The notes under the pieces were generated by a model that had not been told where the DNA came from, did no database searches, and was given only the letters and a program-made list of their open reading frames with translations. A program made the translations under genes and the position numbers. From assembly GCF_013408795.1 (NCBI RefSeq), contig NZ_JACCCC010000001.1:5704001-5768000 (forward strand): a stretch of 64,000 nucleotides of DNA, written 5' to 3'. The DNA is from Spinactinospora alkalitolerans. GTDB lineage: Bacteria > Actinomycetota > Actinomycetes > Streptosporangiales > Streptosporangiaceae. Position 1 is the first letter of the stretch. The number at the start of each line of letters is the position of its first letter. Positions 39,050-47,779 of this stretch are shown here, in pieces.

Positions 39050-42003
39050 AGACCCCCAAGCGTACGGCTGCGATCACCGGGATCGGCTGCCGCCTGCCCG
39101 GCGGCGTGCGCGGGCCGCAGGCGTTCTGGGACCTGCTGGTGCAGGGCCGCGGCGCCGTCGCCCCGGTTCCGGCCTCCCGGTGGAAGACCATGCGCGATCT
39201 CCTGGCGCCCGAGGATGCACCCGTCGAGCCGTGGCAGGCCGGCACCATCGACATCGACGACTTCGACCACGGCTTCTTCGGCATCAGCGCCGAGGAGGCG
39301 GCGGTCCTGGACGCCCAGCAGCGGCTCCTACTCGAAACCGTCGTGGAGGCCCTCTACGACGCCGGCCTGCCGCTGGCCGCGATCGCCGGCGGCCGCACCG
39401 GCGTCTACGTCGGATCGGCCAGCGTGGACCACGCCATGCTCGCCTTCGCCCCCGGCCGGCGCCCCGGCATGCTCACCGCCGGCGGGGCCGGGGCCAGCAT
39501 GCTCGCCGCCCGCACCGCCCACGCCCTCGATGTGCACGGCCCCGCCCTGACCATCGACACCGCCTGCTCCTCCAGTCTGGTGGCCGCCCACTACGCCCGC
39601 CGCGACCTCGAGTCCGGTGAGATCGACACCGCGATCGTCGCCGGAACCAACCTGCTGCAGAACCCGCTGATCACCCGCGCCTTCAACGACGGCGGCGTCC
39701 TCTCCCCGACCGGGCGCTGCCGCCCCTTCGACGCCCAGGCCGACGGCTACGTGCGCAGCGAAGCCATCGCCGCGGTCATCCTCCAACGCCTTGATGACAC
39801 CGGCCCGGATCGAGACCGTGCCTATGCGCTGCTGCGCGGCAGCGCCGTCAACTCCGACGGCACATCCATGGGCGGGCTGTTCGCGCCCAGCCGCACCGCC
39901 CAGGCCGCCCTGCTCGAGCAGGCATATACCGCTGCGCGGGTGCCCATGCAGCGGGTCGGGTTCGTCGAAGCCCACGGCACCGGCACCAAATCCGGCGACC
40001 GCGAAGAAGCCCTCGCCCTGGCCGCGGCGTTCGCCCGCACCGACGCCGACCCGCTGCTCATCGGGTCGGTGAAGTCCAACCTCGGCCACACCGAAGGCGC
40101 CGCCGGAATCGTCGGTCTGATCAAGGCCGCCCTGATCGCCTACCACGGCCAGATCCCGGCCACCCTGCACCACACGCAGATGCGCCCGACCCTGACCGCC
40201 CTCCCCCTCCGCGTCCCCACGGCCACCACGGCATGGCCGCGCCGCAGACACCGCACCCGGGTGGTGGGAGTCTCCAGCTTCGGCTACGGCGGCACCAACG
40301 CCCACGTCATCCTCACCAGCGCCCCGCGCTCCCACCGCCGCACGGTTCCCATCCCGCGAAAGCCCGAGGAGCCGGTCATCCTCCCGGTCTCCGCCCACAC
40401 GCCCCAGGTGCTCTCTGATACCGCTGCGGACCTGGCCGCCGCTCTGGACGACGGCGTCGACCTGCCCTCCGTCGCGGCACTGGCCACCACCGGCCGCGAC
40501 CACCACGCCCACCGCGCCGCCGTCATCGCCACCATCCCCGAAGACGCCCGCGCCGCACTGGACGCGCTGGCCCACGGCCAGACCCACCCGGCCCTCATCG
40601 GATCGCACCACGCCGAGCACCGGGCTCGGACGGTGTTCGTGTTCCCCGGCCAGGGCGCCCACGAACCGGCCATGGGCGCGGTGCTGGCGGCCCGCTTCCC
40701 CGTGTTCTCCGCGACGGTCGAGCAGGTCCAGGCGGCCATGGCCCGCTACGACGGCCACGTGCCCTGGCGCCCCGGTACCGTCCCGACCGGAGTGGCCGCC
40801 GTGCAGCAGGCGATCTTCACCATCCAGATCGCGCTGGCCGGACTGTGGCGCTCCCTGGGGGTGGACTCGGATGCGGTGGTGGGGCACTCACTCGGTGAGA
40901 TCGCCGCCGCCCACACCACCGGCGCGCTGTCCCTGGACGATGCCGCGCGGCTGGTCTGCGCCCGCAGCCAACACCTCGCCGCCGTCGCCGACCAAGGCCA
41001 CCTGCTGGCCACCGGCCTGACCCGTGAAGCCGCCGAAGAGATGGTCACCGCCCACGACGGGCGGATGTCGGTGGCCGCCGACAACGGCCCCGCCCACACC
41101 GTCCTCACCGGTCCCGCCACCGACCTCGACGCCCTGCACACCCACCTGAACGCCGACGGCGTGTTCGCGCGCCGAGTACCTGATAGCCCACCCGCGCACA
41201 GCCCGCTCCTGGACACCCGGCTGGAATCCTTCGCCGCTCAGATCACCGGGATCCGTCCGAAGGCATGCCCGGTGGACTTGGTCTCCACCGTCACCACCGA
41301 GCCGATCCCCGGCGGCCGACTCGACGCCGCCTACTGGACACGCCAACTGCGCGACCCGGTCGAGCTGCACGCCGCCATCCGCCGCATCGCCGAACAGGCG
41401 ACCACGGTGTTCGTGGAGATCACCGCACGCTCCACCCTGGCCGCAGCGATCGAGGACACCCTGGCCCACCACCGCCTGCCCGGCACGATCGTCGCCCCCG
41501 GCGTCTCCGCAGCCGGCGACGAGCACGCCCGCTTCCTGGCCGCCGCCGCCGAACTGTTCACCCACGGCCACGCCCCCGCCTGGCCGGTGAGCGCCCGGCG
41601 CCGACCCGCCGAACTACCGCCCCCGCGCTGGCACCACCACTCCACTCCCGCAGCGCCGCCCCGGTCCCCACTGGCCGAGGCGCTGTCAACCGCCCCACCC
41701 GATCAGCGCCGCGCCATCCTCGTCGACGCCGTCCACGCCAGCGTCACCTCGCTCCTACCTGACCGGATGCTGACTATCGCCGACCGCGACACCGAACTCG
41801 ACCTGCTCGGCATCGCCTCACGTGACGTCATGGTGCTGCGCGAGCGCATCCGCCGCCTGCACCCCACCCTGACCGGAATCGACGCCCCCACCCTGCTCCA
41901 CGCCCCCACCGTCAACGGCATCACCGACGCCCTCCTGCCCCACTTATCCAAGCAGCGAAGCCCCGAGGCCGCCCACCCGCCAACCAAGCCTCCCAGCCCA
42001 TGA
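39046..42003 (+). CDS. Minimal type I polyketide synthase, KS-AT with degenerate ACP
   Basis: The 985-aa protein carries a ketosynthase (residues about 8-430) with the Cys174 nucleophile in TACSSSL, His310 in HGTGTKSGD and His348 in NLGHTEGAAG. An acyltransferase follows (about 525-830) with GHSLGEIAAAH (Ser615). No ketoreductase, dehydratase or enoylreductase is present. The last 80 residues look like an acyl-carrier domain, but the usual Asp-Ser-Leu reads Ala-Ser-Arg (LLGIASRDVM, Ser925). The AT specificity motif is PPAHS, neither the malonyl HAFH nor the methylmalonyl YASH type. Starting at GTG 39046 it is coupled to the methyltransferase. It would make a short, unreduced chain, perhaps iteratively; that is inference. 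Confidence 0.85.
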   Translation: MKTPKRTAAITGIGCRLPGGVRGPQAFWDLLVQGRGAVAPVPASRWKTMRDLLAPEDAPVEPWQAGTIDIDDFDHGFFGISAEEAAVLDAQQRLLLETVVEALYDAGLPLAAIAGGRTGVYVGSASVDHAMLAFAPGRRPGMLTAGGAGASMLAARTAHALDVHGPALTIDTACSSSLVAAHYARRDLESGEIDTAIVAGTNLLQNPLITRAFNDGGVLSPTGRCRPFDAQADGYVRSEAIAAVILQRLDDTGPDRDRAYALLRGSAVNSDGTSMGGLFAPSRTAQAALLEQAYTAARVPMQRVGFVEAHGTGTKSGDREEALALAAAFARTDADPLLIGSVKSNLGHTEGAAGIVGLIKAALIAYHGQIPATLHHTQMRPTLTALPLRVPTATTAWPRRRHRTRVVGVSSFGYGGTNAHVILTSAPRSHRRTVPIPRKPEEPVILPVSAHTPQVLSDTAADLAAALDDGVDLPSVAALATTGRDHHAHRAAVIATIPEDARAALDALAHGQTHPALIGSHHAEHRARTVFVFPGQGAHEPAMGAVLAARFPVFSATVEQVQAAMARYDGHVPWRPGTVPTGVAAVQQAIFTIQIALAGLWRSLGVDSDAVVGHSLGEIAAAHTTGALSLDDAARLVCARSQHLAAVADQGHLLATGLTREAAEEMVTAHDGRMSVAADNGPAHTVLTGPATDLDALHTHLNADGVFARRVPDSPPAHSPLLDTRLESFAAQITGIRPKACPVDLVSTVTTEPIPGGRLDAAYWTRQLRDPVELHAAIRRIAEQATTVFVEITARSTLAAAIEDTLAHHRLPGTIVAPGVSAAGDEHARFLAAAAELFTHGHAPAWPVSARRRPAELPPPRWHHHSTPAAPPRSPLAEALSTAPPDQRRAILVDAVHASVTSLLPDRMLTIADRDTELDLLGIASRDVMVLRERIRRLHPTLTGIDAPTLLHAPTVNGITDALLPHLSKQRSPEAAHPPTKPPSP

Positions 42004-42068
42004 GGGACCCAGTCCTCGGCTCGCCACTCTGCGCCCGTAACCGCTTCCCACCCGACAGGCCAACGACC

Positions 42069-42905
42069 ATGCCCAGCAAGAACTCTTCCTTCCCGCCCGA
42101 CATCGATACGAGCACTCCCAGCCCGGCGCGGCTCTACGACTACTACCTCGGCGGCAAGGACAACTTCGCCAGCGACCGCCAGGCCGCCCAGCGCCTTTAT
42201 GCCAAGATTCCCGAGCTGCGCAGCATGGCCCTGGCCAACCGGATGTGGTTGCGCCGGGTGGTCAAGCACATGGCCCAGGCCGGCATTCACCAGTTCATCG
42301 ACATCGGCTCCGGGTTACCCACCCAAGACCCGGTGCACCAGGTCGCCCACCGCCACGCCCCCGGCTGCCGGGCCGTCTACGTCGATAACGACCCGATCGT
42401 GCTGGTCCACGCCCGCGCGCTCCTCGCCGACGACCCGGCCACCACCACGGTCGTCGAGGGCGACCTGCGCGATCCGCGCGCCATCCTCACCCACCCCGAG
42501 ACCCGACGGCTGATCGACTTCACCCAACCCGTCGGACTGCTCCTGATCGCGGTGCTGCACTTCCTCCGCGACGCCGACCACCCCTACGGAGTGGTGCGCC
42601 AACTGCGCGACGCGCTGTGCCCCGGCTCCCAGCTCGCGATCTCCCACGTCGACAACACCACCGCGCCGGAACGGGCGGCGTTCCTCGAATCAGTCTACGC
42701 CGCCTCCAGCGCGCCGGGCCAGACCCGCAGCCACCACGACATCGCCGCCTTCTTCAACGGGCTGGAACCGGTCGATCCCGGCCTGGCCTACGTGTCCGAC
42801 TGGCGCCCCGAGTCCGGCGACACCTACTTTCCGCCCGAGAAGGCCTGGGTCTATGGCGGCATAGGACGGATCCTCCGCCCCGCAGCCACCGACGCTCACG
42901 AGTGA
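42069..42905 (+). CDS. PF04672-type S-adenosyl methyltransferase
   Basis: The 278-aa product opens with the family signature TSTPSPARLYDYYLGGKDNF, followed by IDIGSGLPTQDPVHQVA, VYVDNDPIVLVHAR and LLLIAVLHFLRD. This actinobacterial methyltransferase family is abundant in Streptomyces, mostly without a known substrate. ATG 42069 lacks a strong ribosome binding site. It lies 65 bp after the PKS and may or may not share its transcript. Confidence 0.88.
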   Translation: MPSKNSSFPPDIDTSTPSPARLYDYYLGGKDNFASDRQAAQRLYAKIPELRSMALANRMWLRRVVKHMAQAGIHQFIDIGSGLPTQDPVHQVAHRHAPGCRAVYVDNDPIVLVHARALLADDPATTTVVEGDLRDPRAILTHPETRRLIDFTQPVGLLLIAVLHFLRDADHPYGVVRQLRDALCPGSQLAISHVDNTTAPERAAFLESVYAASSAPGQTRSHHDIAAFFNGLEPVDPGLAYVSDWRPESGDTYFPPEKAWVYGGIGRILRPAATDAHE

Positions 42906-43279
42906 GCCGATGACGGCACCAAGCCGCGGGCCTCCCGAATCCTGCCGCTTTTCGCCCACCTCTTGAAGGAAGCGGATCGCACATCCCTGCACAGCCCACC
43001 ACTGTCCTCTGGCCTCGCCACGACAGCGACCGGCCTCCCCGAACCAGAAAACCAATCGTGACTGCTACCTCCTCTTCCCCCGAGGCGACGACATACGCCA
43101 CCGGCGACGCGAGCCCGGCTCCACCCGCTCAGGGGTGACGATGGCTCGTCCCCGAAGCCCCGCCCGCGCACCTGCTCCCCCAGCCACATTCGATGCCGGC
43201 CTGGCCGGCCTACTCCACCTTCGGGCCCGGCCCCACCATCCCCCATCCACCTATGGCATCGATCTAGGAAGTCTCCTCA
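42906..43279. other. Intergenic region, nothing certain
   Basis: About 370 bp with no convincing gene. A 26-codon frame from GTG 43059 (a Ser/Thr/Ala/Pro-rich peptide) is open but has no ribosome binding site and I do not call it. The region probably contains the promoter of the small secreted peptide. Confidence 0.3.
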
Positions 43280-43459
43280 ATGATCCGCACTCGGATTCTG
43301 CTCGCCCTCACCGTCACCGCCCTCGCCGCCTGCCTCAGCCTCGGCGCGGCGGCACTGGCCGCCGCCGCACCCGCCGAGCCCACTGCGACCTCAACCGTCA
43401 GCGACTCGAGCTCGGGCTGGTGCTGGCGCAACTACTGCCTCATGAATGCACCGGCCTAA
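43280..43459 (+). CDS. Small secreted peptide, 59 aa
   Basis: A complete frame of 60 codons starts at ATG 43280 with AGGAAG nine bases upstream. The product has a textbook Sec signal peptide: MIRTR, a long Ala/Leu core, then ALAAAAPAEP as a likely cleavage site. The mature part of about 29 residues is Ser/Thr-rich and ends in GWCWRNYCLMNAPA with two cysteines that could pair. I know no family for it. It stands alone between a methyltransferase and a NUDIX gene. Confidence 0.6.
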   Translation: MIRTRILLALTVTALAACLSLGAAALAAAAPAEPTATSTVSDSSSGWCWRNYCLMNAPA

Positions 43460-43665
43460 CCGGCGAGGCCCTTTGGCCCGCAGCGCGGCCCCACCCGCAC
43501 CGCGGGATCTGGTGACCGCCGTTGGCGTCATGCGCCGGCTCTACGCCGAAGGCATCGCCACCGGCGCCGCCGTCTTCAGGACCAAGGCCCTTCCGAGGCC
43601 AGGGGTGGCAGGGCCAGTGACAATCTGTCACGCCCGCACGGCCCTCGCCTCAGAGCGCCGGTGCT

Positions 43666-44109
43666 GTGGTCCGGATCGTCCGTGCCTCTCTCGGAAAGCG
43701 AGCCAACCATGGCCCCCTGGCGTTCCCGGTATCGGTCAAGGGCGTGGTGATCCGCGACGAGCGGGGCCTGCTGCTGCGCAACGAACGCCAGGAATGGGAA
43801 CTGCCCGGAGGCAAGACCGACCTGGGCGAAACGTCCCAGGAGTGCGTGGCCCGCGAGATCGAGAAGGAGACGGCCTGGCCGGTGATGGTCGGCCCGATCC
43901 CGGACTCCTGGATGTACCACATCGATGCGGTGGACCGGCGGGTCTTCATCATCACCTACGGCTGCCGCACCACCGCCCGGGCGCCGGTGCGGGTCTCCCA
44001 CGAGCACAAGGAGGCCGCCCTGGTCGGCCGCGACAAGATCGACGGGCTGGTCATGCCCGAGGGCTACAAGCACTCGGTGCGGGCCTGGTTCGACCACCCG
44101 CTGCGATGA
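43666..44109 (+). CDS. NUDIX hydrolase
   Basis: The 147-aa product has a NUDIX box from about residue 48: GGKTDLGETSQECVAREIEKE, matching GX5EX7REUXEEXGU except for Lys at the first Glu of the EE pair. The family hydrolyses nucleoside diphosphates linked to another group. The start is uncertain: GTG 43666 is the most upstream start codon in frame and has no strong ribosome binding site, and the fold itself begins near residue 17. The stop overlaps the next small frame as ATGA. Confidence 0.8.
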   Translation: MVRIVRASLGKRANHGPLAFPVSVKGVVIRDERGLLLRNERQEWELPGGKTDLGETSQECVAREIEKETAWPVMVGPIPDSWMYHIDAVDRRVFIITYGCRTTARAPVRVSHEHKEAALVGRDKIDGLVMPEGYKHSVRAWFDHPLR

Positions 44110-44234
44110 GCACGACGGCGCCGCGGTGGCTGTGGGTGCGTCCCGAAGCCCGCCGGGCGCTGGGCAACGGCGACATCGGAACCATCCTGGTTTTACAGGC
44201 CCCCGACCCATCTCTTCTCCAAGGTGTCGGATGA
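44106..44234 (+). pseudogene. Truncated N terminus of an XRE-type regulator
   Basis: This 42-codon frame (MSTTAPRWLWVRPEARRALG, then NGDIGTILVLQ) matches the opening of a common Streptomyces helix-turn-helix regulator, in which a residue run of the kind R-x-L-G-x-x-L-R is followed at once by the DNA-binding helices. Here the sequence runs into an unrelated tail and stops. It is coupled by ATGA to the NUDIX gene. I read it as a deletion remnant of a regulator gene. Confidence 0.5.
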
Positions 44235-44336
44235 CCAGGGCCGCCGTGCTTGGCGTCCGACTGTAGAGGAAGAACCCTATGCCGGATATGCGTGCTGTGC
44301 GGGCGCGTGGGGCATGGTGGAGCCGGAGGTGGTCCG

Positions 44337-45250
44337 ATGGACGGTGAGGACCCGCAGCCGCAGGGCCGTGCACACCTCACGGAGGCGACCGCGCAGGAGA
44401 TCGCGCGGCGGGCGTGTGCGCTGGCCGGTGTGGACGCCTCGAAGCTGGAGCGCCTGGGCCCCATCGGCGACAACGCCAGCTTCCGCGCCGCAGGCGAGAA
44501 CGTGGTGGTGCGGGTGACCTCCGCGGCGAACCTGCCGCGCGTGCAGCGCGAGCTCGGCGTCGCGCACTGGCTGCTGGGTGAGGGGTTTCCCGTTGTACGG
44601 CCTGCCCGCTCAAAACCGCTGACCGTCGACGGGCACGCGGTGACGCTGTGGCAGGAGATCGACAACCCCGCCCTCGCCGACACCGGCGAACTGGGGTGCC
44701 TGCTGCACCGACTGCACGCGCTGCCGCCGCCCCGGACATTGAAACTGCCGACGCTGGATCCGCTGGCCGGAGCCGAACGCTACCTGGCCTCGGCCGCCGG
44801 GCTCTCCATCGGCGACCTCGACTTCCTGCACCGCCGCCTACGGCAGCTGCGCCGGGCCTACCGCGGCCTGGACTTCGCCCTGGAACCGGGCGTGGTGCAT
44901 GGCGACGCCCACCGCAAAACGCCGTGCGCGGCTCCGACGGCGCCGCGGTGCTGCTGGACCTGGAGCGCTTCAGCGTCGGGCCGCGCGAATGGGATCTCGT
45001 CGTCGCGGCGGTCTATGAACGGCTGGGCTGGTACTCGACGCAGGAGTACGCCGGGTTCGCCGACGCCTACGGCTTCGACATCACCGACTGGTCCGGCTTC
45101 GACGTCCTGGCCGCGATGCGCAGGCTGCGGATGACCGCGTGGCTGTGCGCCCGCACCGGCCGCGAACCCCACCTGCTACCCGAAGCACGCAGGCGCATCG
45201 CCTCACTGCGCGACCCGCGAGCCCCGCACACCTGGACACCGGGCACCTGA
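44337..45250 (+). pseudogene. APH-family phosphotransferase, frameshifted
   Basis: The N-terminal part (from ATG 44337, with GGAGGTGG upstream) has GPIGDNASFRAAGENVVVRV and reaches the catalytic loop VVHGDAHRK. The frame then breaks at a run of four A at 44916-44919. The continuation is intact in another frame: NAVRGSDGAAVLLDLERFSV, then GPREWDLVVAAVYERLGW, to a stop at 45250. Restoring one A rejoins HGDAHxxN with the DLE metal site. It is either a recent inactivating deletion or a sequencing error in a homopolymer. Confidence 0.8.
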
Positions 45251-45315
45251 CGTTCAAGGTCAGGCTCTGACGCACAGCGACAGCTGGTTTCCATCTCCTT
45301 CCGGCTGGCATGACC

Positions 45316-46014
45316 GGTTCATCTCCACGTGTGTGGAGAGCAGATGACGTAGGAGAACGTATCTGCATGTGGCCGCGGTTCACCTCCACGTGCGTGGAGA
45401 GCAGTGGCGCCCGAGGCCGAACACGACGCCTTGCGCCGGTTCACCTCCACGTGCGTGGAGAGCAGAAACCCACGGCTTCGTTGACGAACTGCGGACCCGG
45501 TTCATCTCCACGTGCGTGGAGAGCAGGTTAGACCCGCTCCAGGGCGGCCTGGAGGTCGCGGTTCACCTCCACGTGCGTGGAGAGCAGGCCCACACCATGC
45601 GCCGATCTGCCGTGCGCCGCGGTTCACCTCCACGTGCGTGGAGAGCAGCACCCTGAGGAAGAGTGTCCGGCCTGATGATTCGGTTCACCTCCACGTGCGT
45701 GGAGAGCAGTCATACTCTGCTCCCCACCCTGTCGGGCTCCACGGTTCACCTCCACGTGCGTGGAGAGCAGTTGGGTGCCTTGAGGATCTGATGGTTGACC
45801 GGCGGTTCACCTCCACGTGCGTGGAGAGCAGGCCGTCACGACCTGCCGCCGATCCTGCTGCACCGGTTCACCTCCACGTGCGTGGAGAGCAGGCCGTCAC
45901 GACCTGCCGCCGATCCTGCTGCACCGGTTCACCTCCACGTGCGTGGAGAGCAGTCCCCGCGATAGCTTCCGGTGGCATCGACTCACGGTTCACCTCCACG
46001 TGCGTGGAGAGCAG
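45316..46014 (-). CRISPR. CRISPR array 1, type I-E, 12 repeats (trailer end)
   Basis: Repeats occur every 61 bp: 28-29 bp repeats beginning GGTTCACC and ending GGAGAGCAG on the plus strand, with 32-33 bp spacers. The RNA sense is the minus strand, where the stem CTCCAC/GTGGAG and the GTGAACCG handle read correctly. The first repeat at 45316 has two changes and is the degenerate trailer end; the repeat at 45499 shares one of them. Two adjacent spacers (45832-45864 and 45893-45925) are identical. The array is cut off on the right by an ISL3-type element. Confidence 0.97.
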
Positions 46015-46040
46015 CCGCGTGTCGCCGACGCGTGAATACT

Positions 46041-47725
46041 GGCTCTGGCACGGATTCGGTGAAGCCTGGCTCTTCTCCGATCAGGCGGCGAGCAGCACGC
46101 GCTTGCGCAGCAGGTCCGGGTTGGCGCGCCCATACATCTGCCGCTTCAGCATCTTGAGCCGGTTGACGTGGCCTTCGACCACGCCGGAGCTGTGCGGCAG
46201 CGTCAGCCCGGCCACGACGGCGTCCCAGTCGCGGCCCAGACCGCGGACGAAGGAGTCGAGTTCGGGGATCCGCTCGCCCCGGGCCGCATTCATCCACTCG
46301 TCCAGTCGGTGGCCCTGCCGGTGGGCCATCATGCGAGCGAAGCCCTGAACACGCTCGCTGAGACCAGCCAGTTCGGGACAAGCTCGGAGTACAGCTTTGA
46401 GCTGGAGTTGCTGCTCGTGTTCGAGGTGGTCGGGGTGGCTGAGGATCCAGGCGGTGACCTGACGGACGGTGGGCGGCTGGGCGGGTTCGGGCGCAGGCAC
46501 TGACTGGCCGCGCCAGGGGCGGATGTGGTCGCGCACGCTCGCATAGCTTCCCCATAGCCCTGCTGTTGGAGTTCGTCCCAGAGCACGACGGCGTTGGTGC
46601 ACTCGTGGGCGAAGCGTTCGCGCAGGTAGGCGTCGTAGCGTTCCAGTCGGCGGGGGCGCTTGCCGGTGCCGTCGTGGGCCAGCAGCTCCTCGGCTGTGGC
46701 GGCGCGGGCGAAGCGGCGCACAGTGTTGCGCGCGAGGTCGAGTTCGCCGACGATCTCGGTGATGGTGCGCCCCTGAGCCAGCAGGTTGTGGACCTGTCGG
46801 TGGCGTCGGCGGGTGCGCTCGGCCAGCGGCCCCTGCCTGATTCCGGGAGACTCGGCCGGCGGTGTTGTCGGTGCCGGTTCGGGCGTGGTGCGGGGCAAGT
46901 CCCGGCGGTGGCGGGCGACAGCGCGCTCCACGGCCGCGGCGAGGTTCTGCCACAGGTGGAACCGATCGGCCACCTGCACCGCCTCCGGGGCGCCCTGGGC
47001 GATGCCGTCGGCATAACCCCCGGCCCGGTCCCGGCAGACGACCTCCACCCCGGGGTGCTGGATGAGCCACTCCTTGAGGGCCTGGGCCGAGCGCTCCGGC
47101 AACAGCTCCACCGGGCGCCGGGTCTGGGCATCGACCAGCAGGGTCCCGTAGACATGGCCCTTGCGCAGGGCGAAGTCATCGACGCCCAGGACCCGGGGGA
47201 CGCAGACCTCGGGCTCGCGTTCGGCGCGCACCTGGCGCAGCAGCGTCATCCGGCTCACGGCCGCGGCCACCCGCGCTGCCAGGCGTGCTCCGGCGCGCCC
47301 GCCCAGCGCCATGCCGATGCCGGCGAGCACGTCGCTCAGCCCCCGGCTGCGACGGGCGTGCGGCACGGTCAGACCGGGCACCTGCCCAGCGAAGATCCGA
47401 CGCCCGCAGGCGGGCACATCGCAGAAGAACCGGCGGACGCCCAGGTGGATCAGCACCTCCTGGCCGGAGACGGGAGTGTCGGCGAGGCGGCGGACATAGC
47501 GGCTATGCACGCGTTGTGACCGGGTCGCGCAGACCGGGCAGGCGGCGTCTTCGGCTCGGGTGGACGCCACGATCCGCACCGATAGCCCGGCCCGGTACAC
47601 GTCATCAATCCGCAGATCGACCAGGTGCGGGAAGAGCAGCGTGAAGAGGGAGGAGAGCGACACCCCGCATCATCGCGGGATCGGACCGACATCCGCAGGC
47701 GATTCACCGAATCCGTGCCAGAGCC
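46041..47725 (-). mobile_element. ISL3-family insertion sequence between arrays 1 and 2
   Basis: Terminal inverted repeats are visible: GGCTCTGGCACGGATTCGGT at 46041 and its reverse complement ending at 47725, matching over 23 bp. The element is about 1685 bp and carries a single transposase gene. The flanking 8 bp (TGAATACT left, CATTTTCA right) do not match, so no target duplication is present. The left flank looks like part of a spacer; the 54-bp right flank before the next repeat is not repeat-like for its first 21 bp. Confidence 0.9.
46081..47663 (-). pseudogene. ISL3-family transposase, frameshifted
   Basis: The gene starts at GTG 47663. The N terminus has a zinc-binding pattern (CPVCATRSQRVHSRYVRRLA; CDVPACGRRIF). 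The DDE domain follows, with LGVDDFALRKGHVYGTLLVD, CRDRAGGYADG and VADRFHLWQNL. The frame breaks at a run of four C (plus strand 46550-46553). The C-terminal part continues in another frame, with the catalytic-Glu region SSGVVEGHVNRLKMLKRQMY, to a stop at 46081. One restored base gives a product of about 528 aa. As it stands the transposase should be inactive unless the slippery run allows frameshifting. Confidence 0.88.
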
Positions 47726-47779
47726 CATTTTCAAGCGACGTTGACACCGCGAACCTGTCCCGCAGGGTGAAAGCCCAAC

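Noticed and set aside
39328-40887. 519-aa minus-strand ORF inside the PKS
   Set aside because: Antisense shadow of the ketosynthase and acyltransferase. No ribosome binding site or domain.
38473-42003. 1176-aa reading as a single protein from 38473
   Set aside because: Its first ~190 codons read the methyltransferase gene out of frame. The PKS starts at GTG 39046, overlapping the methyltransferase stop.
46031-47733. An 8-bp target duplication for the ISL3 element
   Set aside because: TGAATACT on the left and CATTTTCA on the right do not match, even when shifted by one or two bases.
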